DNA from: Enterococcus raffinosus
GTDB taxonomy: Bacteria > Bacillota > Bacilli > Lactobacillales > Enterococcaceae
Reading direction: 5' to 3'
NCBI RefSeq assembly: GCF_018917525.1
Contig: NZ_JAHLOS010000001.1
Location: forward strand, 1-64,000
DNA length: 64,000 nt
The notes below the pieces were generated by a model. It saw only the letters and a list, made by a program, of their open reading frames with translations, ran no database searches and had not been told where the DNA came from. The translations under genes and the position numbers were made by a program. This document shows, piece after piece, positions 27,253-36,226 of this stretch (position 1 is the first letter of the stretch; every line of letters starts with the position of its first letter).

Positions 27253-27735
27253 TTGGAAATAGGAAAAATCATTCGTTCAAAAAGAGAAGAATTGAAGATG
27301 ACGCAACAGCAATTGGCGGATCAACTATATGTAACAAGACAAACGATTTCAAAATGGGAGCTGGGAAAAAGTGAACCCGACGCGCTTTCAAAAAAAGGTT
27401 TGGAAAAAATCTTGGCCGTTCAATTAGTGCAGGAGTCTTCTTCAAAAGAAAACGAGGAGGAACATGTTGTGAAGAAAATTCAGTGGTTTGTTGGTCTGGT
27501 TCTATTTGGGATCGCTTTTTTACCCTTACGCTTTTTATGGGTGATGATGCGCCGATACTGGAAGCAGCCTTGGATTCGTTTTGCTGTCATGCCAGTGCTT
27601 TTATCTTTTATACTATGGTATTTGCATTCGCTTAAGGACAATGTCTTCTATTTGTTTTTAGCAATGATTGTAGCGGCATACTTGATTACCAGTTATTACT
27701 TTTTTGGCGATCGTGAAGGAGTAAGGGATAATTAA
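27253..27735 (+). CDS. Membrane-anchored XRE-family regulator
   Basis: A 160-residue protein with an N-terminal Cro/CI helix-turn-helix (about 5-60: MTQQQLADQLYVTRQTISKWE) and a C-terminal half with three hydrophobic segments (about 76-97, 104-122, 129-150). Such fusions occur in lactic acid bacteria, but the signal sensed is unknown. The start is TTG 27253 after AGAGGAG. It is a single-gene unit between two terminators. Confidence 0.82.
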   Translation: MEIGKIIRSKREELKMTQQQLADQLYVTRQTISKWELGKSEPDALSKKGLEKILAVQLVQESSSKENEEEHVVKKIQWFVGLVLFGIAFLPLRFLWVMMRRYWKQPWIRFAVMPVLLSFILWYLHSLKDNVFYLFLAMIVAAYLITSYYFFGDREGVRDN

Positions 27736-27740
27736 AAAAA

Positions 27741-27786
27741 AGAGTGATCCTTATCAATTAAGATAGCTAAGGATCACTCTTTTTTT
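27741..27786. terminator. Bidirectional terminator (XRE regulator / pepQ)
   Basis: AGAGTGATCCTTA (27741-27753) pairs with TAAGGATCACTCT (27768-27780). There are A runs on the left and T runs on the right, so it works for both converging genes. Confidence 0.93.
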
Positions 27787-28887
27787 CTATAAGATAATCA
27801 ACTCTTTTGGAGTCTTAGTAAATGGAATGCATCCGTCTTTTGTCACATAAATGCAGTCTTCGATTCGAACACCGACATCATCTGGTAAATAGATGCCTGG
27901 TTCAATTGAGAAGCACATGCCTTCTTTGACTACTAAATCATTACCACCAACGATTTGTGGAAACTCATGAATGGTTGTGCCGATTCCATGACCTAGGCGA
28001 TGATTGAAGTATTCTCCATAACCATGGCTTTCAATCACATCACGTGCGATTTTATCAAGTTCGCCACAGGTAATCCCCGGTTTTACCGCTTCTTGCGCAC
28101 TTAATTGCGCTTCTAGGACGATATTATAAATATCCTTTTGGTGATCGGTTGGTTTTCCGCAGGCAACAGTTCTTGTCGCATCGCTGCAGTAGCCGTTAAC
28201 GATCGTCCCCAAATCAAACAAGACTAATTCGTTTTCTTTACAAGTATTTTTTCCTGGTGTGCCATGCGGACTAGCAGCGTTTGGTCCAGCCAATACTTCG
28301 GTAGGGAAGGACATTTGTTTGATGCCTTTTTTCTTCAATTCATATTCGATTTCCGCTACGATTTCTTCTTCAGTCACACCTGGTTTCACGTGTCTGAAGC
28401 CAATTTCAAAAGCGAGATCCGCCGTTGAACCAGCTTCTATTAAGTGTTGGCATTCGTCTTCGGTTTTATATAATTGTAATTCTTGAACTAACGGAGTCAA
28501 ATCAGCGGAAAAATCAGCAGCTGGGAAGGCTTCGCTTAACCGCAAGTAGCGGTCCAAAACTAATTGATTTTTTTCTAACGCAATTTTTTTAGGCGAACCG
28601 TAACGTTTTTTGATTTCATCCACGATGATTGAAAATGGGTCTTGGCTATCTAAGTAGCCGACGACATCATATTCAAAACTGCTGGCTTTAGCATCTTCTA
28701 CTTCAAGACCAGGTGCGAATAAAAATGGGGCTTTTTCAAGTGGAATGAATAACGCTAGTACACGCTCCATGGGATTACTGTCGAAGCCTGAGAAATAGCC
28801 AATGTGACTTGCATCAGAAACATAAGCTAAATCTACGTTGTTTTTTTGCATCCATTTGCGTAATTCTGAAACTTTTTCTTGGTTCAT
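27787..28887 (-). CDS. pepQ: PepQ, Xaa-Pro dipeptidase (M24B)
   Basis: Cytoplasmic metallopeptidase that splits dipeptides with C-terminal proline. The 366 residues have a creatinase-like N-terminal domain (to about 130) and a pita-bread catalytic domain. Metal ligands are visible in FDLGTIVNGYCSDATRT, HRLGHGIG, FSIEPGIY and VRIEDC. AAGGAT lies upstream of the ATG at 28887. It is divergent from ccpA, an arrangement conserved in lactic acid bacteria, with cre-like sites between them. Confidence 0.94.
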   Translation of the reverse strand: MNQEKVSELRKWMQKNNVDLAYVSDASHIGYFSGFDSNPMERVLALFIPLEKAPFLFAPGLEVEDAKASSFEYDVVGYLDSQDPFSIIVDEIKKRYGSPKKIALEKNQLVLDRYLRLSEAFPAADFSADLTPLVQELQLYKTEDECQHLIEAGSTADLAFEIGFRHVKPGVTEEEIVAEIEYELKKKGIKQMSFPTEVLAGPNAASPHGTPGKNTCKENELVLFDLGTIVNGYCSDATRTVACGKPTDHQKDIYNIVLEAQLSAQEAVKPGITCGELDKIARDVIESHGYGEYFNHRLGHGIGTTIHEFPQIVGGNDLVVKEGMCFSIEPGIYLPDDVGVRIEDCIYVTKDGCIPFTKTPKELIIL

Positions 28888-28919
28888 TAAAACATCCTTC
28901 TTTCTTTCAGCTTATTATG

Positions 28920-28971
28920 ATTGTATCACTAATAAATTTTATTGAAAAACGATTCTTATAAAACGCTTACA
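28920..28971 (-). promoter_or_regulatory. pepQ promoter with cre-like site
   Basis: On the minus strand an extended -10, TGA-TACAAT, occupies 28928-28920. Just upstream of the -35 region, TGTAAGCGTTTTAT (28971-28958) matches the catabolite-responsive element at all but the last two positions. This points to CcpA control of pepQ. Confidence 0.6.
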
Positions 28972-28990
28972 AAATTTTAAGAAAAAATGT

Positions 28991-29028
28991 GTAAAACGGT
29001 TGCAATCAATGAAACAACGTGCTATTAT
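28991..29028 (+). promoter_or_regulatory. ccpA promoter with overlapping cre-like site
   Basis: The -35 TTGCAA (29000-29005) and -10 TATTAT (29023-29028) are 17 bases apart. GTAAAACGGTTGCA (28991-29004) covers the -35 and matches the cre core (CG-N4-CA), so CcpA probably represses itself. Confidence 0.65.
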
Positions 29029-29081
29029 CTTTTAGAAATGTAAATGATATTTTCTGAAAACAATTTTAAAGGAGCATATCC

Positions 29082-30086
29082 ATGGAAAAGCAAACAATTA
29101 CGATTTATGATGTTGCCCGCGAAGCAAATGTTTCAATGGCGACCGTTTCTCGTGTGGTCAACGGCAACCCCAATGTGAAACCAACAACACGTAAAAAGGT
29201 GTTAGAAGTTATTGAACGTCTAGATTATCGTCCAAACGCTGTCGCACGAGGACTAGCAAGTAAGAAAACAACGACAGTCGGTGTAATCATTCCAGATGTC
29301 AGCAATATGTTTTTCGCGTCATTAGCGCGGGGAATCGACGACATTGCTACAATGTACAAGTACAATATTATTTTGGCTAACTCAGACGGCGAAGCGCAAA
29401 AAGAAGTAAATGTGCTGAACAATTTATTAGCAAAACAAGTAGACGGAGTAATCTTCATGGGTCATCGCATTACTGATGAAATTCGTGCGGAATTCTCACG
29501 TTCAAAAACACCGATCGTTCTAGCTGGTTCAATCGATCCAGATGAACAAGTCGGCAGTGTAAACATCGACTACAAAGCAGCAACGAAAGAATCAATCGAC
29601 TTACTTGCAAAACATGGCAATAAGAAGATTGCCTTCATTAGTGGCGCTTTGATCGATGCCATCAACGGACAAGCTCGTATGGGCGGATACAAAGAAGCAT
29701 TAGCTGAAAATGGCTTGGATTACAACGAAGGCTTGATCTTTGAAGCACCTTACAACTTTAAAGAAGGTTTAGCATTGACTGAACGTATCTTAAATAGTGG
29801 GGCAACAGCCGCTTATGTAACCGATGATGAATTAGCGATTGGCTTATTGGATGGTTTAATCGACAAAGGTGTGAAAGTACCTGAAGACTTTGAAATCATT
29901 ACAAGCAATGATTCATTACTGACAGAAGTAGCTCGTCCACGTCTAAGCAGTGTGACACAACCGTTGTATGATATCGGTGCTGTCGCAATGCGTCTATTGA
30001 CAAAAATGATGAACAAAGAAGAGATTGAACAAAAAACGATCGAATTGCCACATGGTATCTTCGAAAAAGGTTCAACAAAAGAATAA
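29082..30086 (+). CDS. ccpA: CcpA, catabolite control protein A
   Basis: LacI-family regulator that with P-Ser-HPr binds cre sites and controls carbon use. The 334 residues have the helix-turn-helix at about 5-24 (IYDVAREANVSMATVSRVVN), the hinge helix ending NAVARGLASK, and a periplasmic-binding-protein-like core. AAAGGAG precedes ATG 29082. It is divergent from pepQ. It pairs functionally with hprK in this window. Confidence 0.96.
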   Translation: MEKQTITIYDVAREANVSMATVSRVVNGNPNVKPTTRKKVLEVIERLDYRPNAVARGLASKKTTTVGVIIPDVSNMFFASLARGIDDIATMYKYNIILANSDGEAQKEVNVLNNLLAKQVDGVIFMGHRITDEIRAEFSRSKTPIVLAGSIDPDEQVGSVNIDYKAATKESIDLLAKHGNKKIAFISGALIDAINGQARMGGYKEALAENGLDYNEGLIFEAPYNFKEGLALTERILNSGATAAYVTDDELAIGLLDGLIDKGVKVPEDFEIITSNDSLLTEVARPRLSSVTQPLYDIGAVAMRLLTKMMNKEEIEQKTIELPHGIFEKGSTKE

Positions 30087-30091
30087 TTTTA

Positions 30092-30124
30092 AAAAAGCTG
30101 CGCCGATTTGGGTGCAGCTTTTTT
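30092..30124. terminator. Bidirectional terminator (ccpA / treR)
   Basis: AAAAAGCTGC (30092-30101) pairs with GCAGCTTTTT around 30114-30123; A and T runs on the two sides serve the converging genes. Confidence 0.9.
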
Positions 30125-30134
30125 GTAAAATATT

Positions 30135-30857
30135 CTACATCGTCGAAGGATGACGTCGAGCAAAGTCAAAGAAACGAAATTTATCCACTTGATGACGGCT
30201 TTCGGTGTATTGGAACTGACGGGCATCACTAGTAAAAACGCGGCTCTTTACTGAAACGATGTTGATGTCATGCTGATTGAGATCAAGCAGCTCACGATCT
30301 TCATCAGTCAATGCATCAATCGTAATTTCTTTTTCGGCGAAGGAAATGGTTAAACCAAGTTGATTTTCAAAATAACGATAGATAGAGTCTTTCGCAATTT
30401 CCGTATCTAACTCTGGCACGATAGTCGTTAGCAGTATATCTTTATCGAGAATCACTTTTTTCTGATCAATGGCACGCGTGCGGATCAATTCCCAACAAAC
30501 AGCTCCTGTTTCAAAGCCTGTCACACGGGCTGTTTTATCATCAATCACAATTTTTTTAAGACTAACAACCTCGGTACTACTTTCATAGCCATAAGAATTC
30601 TGCAATTCTTTGTAGCTGGTCAGACCTGATACAGGAAATCGCAATTGCTCCCGCTTCAAAACGAGTGACCCCTTGCCCTGGATTTTCTGAATATAGCCAT
30701 TTGCCATCAAAAGAGATAAGGCTTTGCGAATTGTGTCACGTGAGACATGATAGCTTTGCCGCAGTTTGTTCTCGCTAGGCAGGTAATCTCCCGCTTCATA
30801 CACACCCTTTAGAATTCCACGCTCAATTGCTTGATAGATCACTTCATAGTTTTTCAT
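30135..30857 (-). CDS. treR: TreR, trehalose operon repressor
   Basis: GntR-family regulator of the HutC/UTRA group that senses trehalose-6-phosphate. The 240 residues have a winged helix-turn-helix (about 1-70: SENKLRQSYHVSRDTIRKALSLL) and a UTRA ligand domain. It is divergent from treB-treC, which it probably represses. GGAGG precedes its ATG on the minus strand. Confidence 0.92.
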   Translation of the reverse strand: MKNYEVIYQAIERGILKGVYEAGDYLPSENKLRQSYHVSRDTIRKALSLLMANGYIQKIQGKGSLVLKREQLRFPVSGLTSYKELQNSYGYESSTEVVSLKKIVIDDKTARVTGFETGAVCWELIRTRAIDQKKVILDKDILLTTIVPELDTEIAKDSIYRYFENQLGLTISFAEKEITIDALTDEDRELLDLNQHDINIVSVKSRVFTSDARQFQYTESRHQVDKFRFFDFARRHPSTM

Positions 30858-30922
30858 CGTATCCTCCTTCTATATAAGAAACTAATTTTGTGTTTTGATG
30901 AACGATCATATATTAACTTGTC

Positions 30923-30945
30923 CGTATATGTATTTTTATTATACG
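30923..30945. promoter_or_regulatory. Candidate TreR operator
   Basis: Inverted repeat CGTATA (30923-30928) / TATACG (30940-30945) lies 66 bases upstream of the treR start. Its position suits control of treR. The 373-base treR-treB gap otherwise holds A/T-rich sequence and the treB promoter. Confidence 0.4.
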
Positions 30946-31136
30946 AATAAAGATTTAGAATGTAAAACGCTTTCTGCTGCTTCAACAAAATTAAAATGAG
31001 TAAATTTTTATTTTACAGTTAACTTGTTGGGTAACCTCCGAACCTGTTTGTAGTTGTAATACCGATATTTCGCTTTTAAAACTGACTACGGCTTATTTGA
31101 ATGAGTGTTTTCTCATAAATAGTATTTCCACTCGAA

Positions 31137-31174
31137 TGTAAGCGATTTACAAATGAAGCAAAACCTTTTATAGT
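31137..31174 (+). promoter_or_regulatory. treB promoter with overlapping cre-like site
   Basis: The -35 TTTACA (31146-31151) and -10 TATAGT (31169-31174) are 17 bases apart. TGTAAGCGATTTACA (31137-31151) has a perfect cre left half and a right half one base further out than usual, covering the -35. Glucose repression of trehalose use follows from this layout. Confidence 0.65.
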
Positions 31175-31230
31175 AAATGTATCAGCTGAACTTATCCATA
31201 CAAGTTAAAATTATTCGGAGGGAAAAAAAG

Positions 31231-33177
31231 ATGGGAAAATATGAAAAGGATACAAAGGACCTGCTGGCGGCAATTGGCGGCAAGAAGAATATTTCCGCGG
31301 TTACCCACTGTGCCACACGGATGCGGTTTGTCCTAAATGATCCAAAAAAGGCCGATGAAGCTAAGATTGAAGATATTCCTAGTGTAAAAGGGATGTTTAC
31401 CAATGCCGGTCAGTTTCAAGTAATCATCGGAAATGATGTTGCCGTATTTTATAACGAGTTTGCCAAAGTTTCTGGGATTGAAGGTGTTTCAAAAGAAGCA
31501 GCAAAATCAGCAGCCAAACAAAATCAGAATCCAGTTCAACGCGCCATTACTGTTTTAGCAGAAATTTTTACACCATTATTACCAGCAATTATTGTCGGCG
31601 GTTTGATTTTAGGATTTCGTAATATTTTAGAAGCTGTACCAATGGGCTGGCTAGATGGTCAAACGATTGTTGAAGCTTCAACATTTTGGAATGGTGTAAA
31701 TGGCTTCTTATGGTTACCAGGTGAAGCAATCTTCCATTTCTTACCGGTAGGAATTACTTGGAGTATCGCCCGTAAGATGGGGGCTACGGAAATCCTTGGA
31801 ATTGTGCTCGGGATTACACTGGTTTCTCCACAATTGTTAAATGCATATGCAGTGAACGGAACAACTGCCGCAGAAATTGTGAAAAATTGGACATGGGACT
31901 TCGGATTTTTCACCGTAGATAAAATCGGTTACCAAGCACAAGTTATTCCAGCGATGCTGGCCGGTTTCTTACTTGTTTATCTAGAACGCTTCTTCCGAAA
32001 ACATATACCAGAAGCAGTGTCGATGATCTTCGTGCCATTTTTCTCTTTGATTCCAACGATTTTAGCTGCACATATTATTTTAGGTCCAATCGGTTGGAAA
32101 ATCGGAACGGCTATCTCTGCTGTCGTGAATGCAGGATTGACCTCTAGCTTCAGCTGGTTATTTGGTGGGATTTTCGGGGCATTCTATTCGCCGCTGGTGA
32201 TTACGGGTCTGCATCATACCACGTTGGCGATTGATTCACAGTTGATTGCCGACTTTGGCTCTACGAATCTATGGCCAATGATTTGTTTATCAAATATCGC
32301 TCAAGGGGCCGCTGTTTTGGCAGTCGTATTTGCTCATCGCGGCAACAAAAAAGAAGAACAAGTATCGATTCCATCGGTTATTTCTGCTTGGTTAGGGGTT
32401 ACTGAACCTGCCATGTTTGGGATTAACTTGAAATACACCTATCCATTTATCGCAGCGATGATCGGTAGCGGGATTGCAGGTCTATTTATTACACTATTCA
32501 AAGTTCGCGCCTTATCAATTGGTGTTGGCGGGTTGCCAGGGATTTTAGCCATTCGCCCACAGGATTATTTGATTTTCGCCATCGGTATGGTGATTGCAAT
32601 CGCAGTGCCATTCTTATTGACACTGACTTTCCGTCGCATTGGTTTATTTAATAAACTTGATCGGGTTGAAGAAGGCAATGTACCGACTTTAGGCAGCGAG
32701 GCCACTAAAAAGGCTGGTGCAGTCGTTGAATTATTTGCTCCAATTGCAGGTATGCTGCATCCATTAAGCAGTGCCAAGGATCCAGTTTTTGCTGAAGGCA
32801 TGATGGGGCAAGGCGTTGTGATTGATCCTAGTGAAGGCAAACTATATGCGCCGTTTGATGGTCAAATCAGTCTGCTATTCCCAACGAAGCATGCAATCGG
32901 ATTAGTCAGCACGGAAGGTACTGAAGTATTGATCCACATAGGAATCGATACAGTACAGCTAGATGGAAAATACTTTACCAGTCATGTGAAGCAGGGTGAC
33001 AGTGTCAAAAAGGGCCAGCTTTTGATGGAATTTGATGTGGAGGCGATCAAAGGCGAAGGGTATGAGGTACAAACCCCAATCATTGTGACGAACTCAACTG
33101 ATTTCCAAGTGGACCCCTTGTTGGAAGAAACAGCGGTCACAAGTAATGAAAAAATCTTAATTGCAACAGAATTATAG
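31231..33177 (+). CDS. treB: Trehalose PTS enzyme IIBCA
   Basis: Imports trehalose and phosphorylates it to trehalose-6-phosphate. The 648 residues carry all three PTS domains. IIB has phospho-cysteine C27 in HCATRMR, IIC is a multi-helix membrane domain (about 105-475), and IIA has active H569 in VLIHIGIDTV, with the partner H554. The frame opens at 31177, but that ATG would follow the -10 by two bases. GGAGGG at 31217-31222 points to ATG 31231. treC follows after 16 bases. The fused IIA means no separate IIA-Glc is needed. Confidence 0.94.
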   Translation: MGKYEKDTKDLLAAIGGKKNISAVTHCATRMRFVLNDPKKADEAKIEDIPSVKGMFTNAGQFQVIIGNDVAVFYNEFAKVSGIEGVSKEAAKSAAKQNQNPVQRAITVLAEIFTPLLPAIIVGGLILGFRNILEAVPMGWLDGQTIVEASTFWNGVNGFLWLPGEAIFHFLPVGITWSIARKMGATEILGIVLGITLVSPQLLNAYAVNGTTAAEIVKNWTWDFGFFTVDKIGYQAQVIPAMLAGFLLVYLERFFRKHIPEAVSMIFVPFFSLIPTILAAHIILGPIGWKIGTAISAVVNAGLTSSFSWLFGGIFGAFYSPLVITGLHHTTLAIDSQLIADFGSTNLWPMICLSNIAQGAAVLAVVFAHRGNKKEEQVSIPSVISAWLGVTEPAMFGINLKYTYPFIAAMIGSGIAGLFITLFKVRALSIGVGGLPGILAIRPQDYLIFAIGMVIAIAVPFLLTLTFRRIGLFNKLDRVEEGNVPTLGSEATKKAGAVVELFAPIAGMLHPLSSAKDPVFAEGMMGQGVVIDPSEGKLYAPFDGQISLLFPTKHAIGLVSTEGTEVLIHIGIDTVQLDGKYFTSHVKQGDSVKKGQLLMEFDVEAIKGEGYEVQTPIIVTNSTDFQVDPLLEETAVTSNEKILIATEL

Positions 33178-33193
33178 AAAGCTGGAGGGCAAC

Positions 33194-34816
33194 ATGAGTT
33201 TTAAAGAGAAGGTAATTTACCAGATTTATCCCAAATCATTTTTGGATACCAATCAAGATGGGGTAGGAGATCTGCCGGGAATTGAAAGAAAATTGCCATA
33301 CTTAAAGCGTTTGGGTGTAGATATGGTTTGGTTAAGTCCAATCTATCCGAGTCCGCAAAATGATAATGGCTATGATGTTGCAGATTATACAGCAATTAAC
33401 CCAATGTTTGGAACAATGGATGATTTTGAAAGCCTGATGGCAACCGCCAAAGAAAATGGTATCGAAATCATGCTGGATATGGTCTTCAACCATGTCTCTA
33501 CTGAGCATGAGTGGTTTCAAAAAGCATTAGCCGGTGATCAGAAATATCAAGATTACTTTATTTTAAGAGACGAACCGACCGATTGGGTTTCTAAATTCGG
33601 CGGCAATGCTTGGGCGCCCTTTGGTGATACGGGTAAGTATTATCTGCATTTATATGATGTTACCCAAGCTGATTTGAATTGGCGAAACCCAGAAGTGCGT
33701 GAAGAGCTGTTTGAGGTTCTGCGCTTTTGGATGGAAAAAGGTATTAAGGGTTTCCGCTTTGATGTTATCAATGTCATCGGTAAAGACGAAGTGTTGATTG
33801 ATTGTCCAGAAAATGACGGCAAACCAGCCTATACTGATCGTCCGATTGCTCATGAATTTATCCATATGATGAATCAAGCGACTTATGGAGAAGACACTGA
33901 AATCATCACAGTTGGTGAAATGAGTTTTACCACAGTAGAGGACTGTATCTTATATACAAATCCTGAGCGTGAAGAATTAAATATGACCTTCAATTTCCAC
34001 CATTTAAAAGTGGACTATAAAGATGGAAAAAAATGGACCTTGATGCCGTTTGATTTTGCGAAGCTGAAAGAATTGTTTCATACATGGGGAACGCAAATGA
34101 GTGAGGGAAGTGGCTGGAACGCACTTTTCTGGAATAATCACGATCAGCCTCGAGCGCTAAATCGTTTCATTGATGTGGATAACTATCGGGTAGCAGGCGC
34201 AAAAATGTTAGCCAGTTCGATCCACCTAAATCGAGGAACGCCTTATATTTATATGGGAGAAGAAATCGGGATGGTCGATCCAGATTTCGATACGATGGAA
34301 CAATATGTCGATGTAGAAAGTTTGAACGCCTATCAAGAGCTGTTGCTAGCAGGCAAGTCCGAACAAGAAGCCTTCGAGATCGTCAAAGCCAAGTCTCGTG
34401 ATAATTCTCGTACGCCGATGCAATGGGATAGCGGCGAATACAACGGATTTTCAAAAACAACGCCATGGTTATCACTAGGAAAATCGGCTGATGAGATCAA
34501 TGTCGCAAAAGAACTGCAAGAAGGGTCAATCTTTACCTACTATCAACAATTGATCAGATTGAGAAAAGACTATCCAGTGATTGCAAAAGGCAGCTACGAG
34601 GCTTTTTTACCTGAGCATCCGCAAATTTACGGTTTTGTGCGCCGCCTAGAAGAACATTCACTGCTGGTGCTTAATAACTTTTTCCCAACAGAGACTACGA
34701 TCAACATACCGGAAGAATTTTTGACTGGAAACATATTGATTGATAATTATGAGACGGAAGTTGTTGATGAAGTAATCACACTCAAACCGTATCAAACAAT
34801 TGCCATCTATCGTTAA
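33194..34816 (+). CDS. treC: Trehalose-6-phosphate hydrolase
   Basis: Splits trehalose-6-phosphate to glucose and glucose-6-phosphate; GH13 family. With ATG 33194 (after TGGAGGG) it has 540 residues. Catalytic residues are D190 in GFRFDV, E242 in VGEM and D317 in NNHDQPR. The N-terminal IYQIYPKSFLDTNQDGVGDL is typical of oligo-1,6-glucosidase/TreC enzymes; the linked treB gives the specific role. The unit ends in a strong bidirectional terminator. Confidence 0.94.
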   Translation: MSFKEKVIYQIYPKSFLDTNQDGVGDLPGIERKLPYLKRLGVDMVWLSPIYPSPQNDNGYDVADYTAINPMFGTMDDFESLMATAKENGIEIMLDMVFNHVSTEHEWFQKALAGDQKYQDYFILRDEPTDWVSKFGGNAWAPFGDTGKYYLHLYDVTQADLNWRNPEVREELFEVLRFWMEKGIKGFRFDVINVIGKDEVLIDCPENDGKPAYTDRPIAHEFIHMMNQATYGEDTEIITVGEMSFTTVEDCILYTNPEREELNMTFNFHHLKVDYKDGKKWTLMPFDFAKLKELFHTWGTQMSEGSGWNALFWNNHDQPRALNRFIDVDNYRVAGAKMLASSIHLNRGTPYIYMGEEIGMVDPDFDTMEQYVDVESLNAYQELLLAGKSEQEAFEIVKAKSRDNSRTPMQWDSGEYNGFSKTTPWLSLGKSADEINVAKELQEGSIFTYYQQLIRLRKDYPVIAKGSYEAFLPEHPQIYGFVRRLEEHSLLVLNNFFPTETTINIPEEFLTGNILIDNYETEVVDEVITLKPYQTIAIYR

Positions 34817-34817
34817 A

Positions 34818-34849
34818 AAAACGCGTGAGCAACTCTGCTCACGCGTTTT
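34818..34849. terminator. Bidirectional terminator (treC / queT)
   Basis: AAAACGCGTGAGCA (34818-34831) pairs with TGCTCACGCGTTTT (34836-34849). The minus-strand queT stop codon touches its right edge. Confidence 0.94.
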
Positions 34850-35354
34850 ATTTCGTCAAATCAATTCGTTTATTCACTAAATAAATCAATAGACCGCCTA
34901 ACGACATAGAAAGTAATTCACCTAAACCGATGATCAGCCAATTGAAGAAAAACGGTGCTTGATAAAAGAAGGTCAATTGACCGGCCACCGTAAACATGGA
35001 AAAGGCAAAAATCAATGTGGTGATAATCATTTTTTTCTTAAGGCTGGTGATTTTTTTAGTTACAGCTCGACAGATCAGTAAAACGATCAATGTGGAGATA
35101 CTGCCGAAGAGCACATCAACAATCCCAAGCGGAGAAGCCAGATTGGCAATCGCTACGCCTAAAGTTACTGCGATCGTATAGCGTTTGTTGAACAGGGGTA
35201 AAAAATTGAACATTTCTGCCAAACGAAATTGGATCGCTCCAAAGCTTATAACAGATAGAACAATCGTGACAGCGACATACAATCCTGTCACAACGGCCAT
35301 TTTAGCCGTATCAGTAGTCGTCCAGCGTTGAGCTGTACTTTTTTCAAGGTGCAT
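34848..35354 (-). CDS. queT: QueT, queuosine-precursor (preQ1) transporter
   Basis: ECF-type substrate-binding membrane subunit for a queuosine precursor. The 168-residue protein has five to six hydrophobic segments and the QueT pattern FGAIQFRLAEMFNFLPLF. An ATG at 35363 lies one base from the AAAGGAGA, too close. ATG 35354 is ten bases from it and is the better start. A preQ1-II riboswitch occupies the leader, which confirms the substrate class. The shared ECF energising module is not in the window. Confidence 0.92.
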   Translation of the reverse strand: MHLEKSTAQRWTTTDTAKMAVVTGLYVAVTIVLSVISFGAIQFRLAEMFNFLPLFNKRYTIAVTLGVAIANLASPLGIVDVLFGSISTLIVLLICRAVTKKITSLKKKMIITTLIFAFSMFTVAGQLTFFYQAPFFFNWLIIGLGELLSMSLGGLLIYLVNKRIDLTK

Positions 35355-35363
35355 TTTTATCAT

Positions 35364-35436
35364 TCTCCTTTACAAGACATCGTCTCGTTAATAACTGCGG
35401 CCAAAGGATTGAAGTGCCGCAGTGCGATTTTCTCGC
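35364..35436 (-). promoter_or_regulatory. preQ1-II riboswitch
   Basis: On the minus strand: a small P1 hairpin (GCGA/TCGC, 35436-35424), then a P2 stem CTGCGGC/GCCGCAG (35422-35416 with 35401-35395). The P2 loop contains TCCTTT, complementary to the AAAGGA of the queT ribosome binding site (35371-35364), giving a pseudoknot. A P4-like hairpin (35388-35372) sits between, as in streptococcal preQ1-II RNAs. Bound ligand would hide the ribosome binding site and lower QueT translation. Confidence 0.88.
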
Positions 35437-35473
35437 TAACATTTATCTTAGAGGATTCTATAAAAAATGCAAG

Positions 35474-36226
35474 CTATTTTAATAGCCAACCGCCGTCAAC
35501 TGGCAAAATAGTTCCTTGCATGTAGCGTGCTTCTTCGCTAGCTAGGAACAAAGTGGCATAAGCTACTTCTTTTGGTTTGGCCCAACGTTTAACAGGCGTT
35601 TCTTCAGCCACCCATTTCGCCATCTGTCCATCGCCAGAAAAGTCTGCCTGATTCATGGGTGTCTCAATTGCACCAGGAGCAAGGGCGTTGACATGGAGAC
35701 CTTTAGCGGCGTAGTCCAATGCAAGCTGTTTAGTGAAGCCGACAATGGCATGCTTGCTAGTGGTGTAAGCAATACCGCCTCCGCCAGCGACTAATCCGGC
35801 AATCGAAGCCATGTTAATCACCGTTCCTCGATTCCCCAGTAGCTCAGGTAATAATAGCTTGGTCAATGTAAACATGCTTTTTAAATTGGTATCTAAAATC
35901 TTTTCCCAAAGGTCATCCTCCGTCTTAGCCAAGGGCAAATAATCATCCAATACTCCAGCAGTATTCAACAAGATATCGACCTTGCCAAAAATTCCGTGAC
36001 ATGTTTCGATGGCTGCTTTCAAGCTATCTTTGTCTCGAACATCACCCAGGTGATAGGCGAAATGATTGGGATAACATTTTTGCATTGCTGATAAATTCAA
36101 CTCTTGCTGGTCAAAAGCAAAGACACGAGCACCGGCCTTTAAAAAAGCCTGTGCTTGAGCAGTACCGATACCAGAGGCTGCGCCAGTGACGAAAACAGTT
36201 TTATCAGTAAAATCAAAGGTCATCAT
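35474..36226 (-). CDS. Short-chain dehydrogenase/reductase (FabG-like)
   Basis: A 250-residue classical SDR. It has the nucleotide loop TGAASGIGTAQA at about 12-23, NTAGV, the catalytic S in NMASIAG, YTTSK (Tyr-x-x-x-Lys), and the PGAIETPM loop. Substrate is unknown; similar LAB proteins are labelled 3-oxoacyl-ACP reductase, but fatty-acid genes are absent here. Two adjacent ATGs at 36226 and 36223 overlap the stop of the upstream DUF2829 gene (ATGATGA), so translation is coupled to that gene. Confidence 0.87.
   Translation of the reverse strand: MMTFDFTDKTVFVTGAASGIGTAQAQAFLKAGARVFAFDQQELNLSAMQKCYPNHFAYHLGDVRDKDSLKAAIETCHGIFGKVDILLNTAGVLDDYLPLAKTEDDLWEKILDTNLKSMFTLTKLLLPELLGNRGTVINMASIAGLVAGGGGIAYTTSKHAIVGFTKQLALDYAAKGLHVNALAPGAIETPMNQADFSGDGQMAKWVAEETPVKRWAKPKEVAYATLFLASEEARYMQGTILPVDGGWLLK

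Noticed and set aside
31177-31230. 18-codon extension of treB
   Set aside because: Its ATG lies two bases after the -10 hexamer and has no ribosome binding site; GGAGGG serves ATG 31231.
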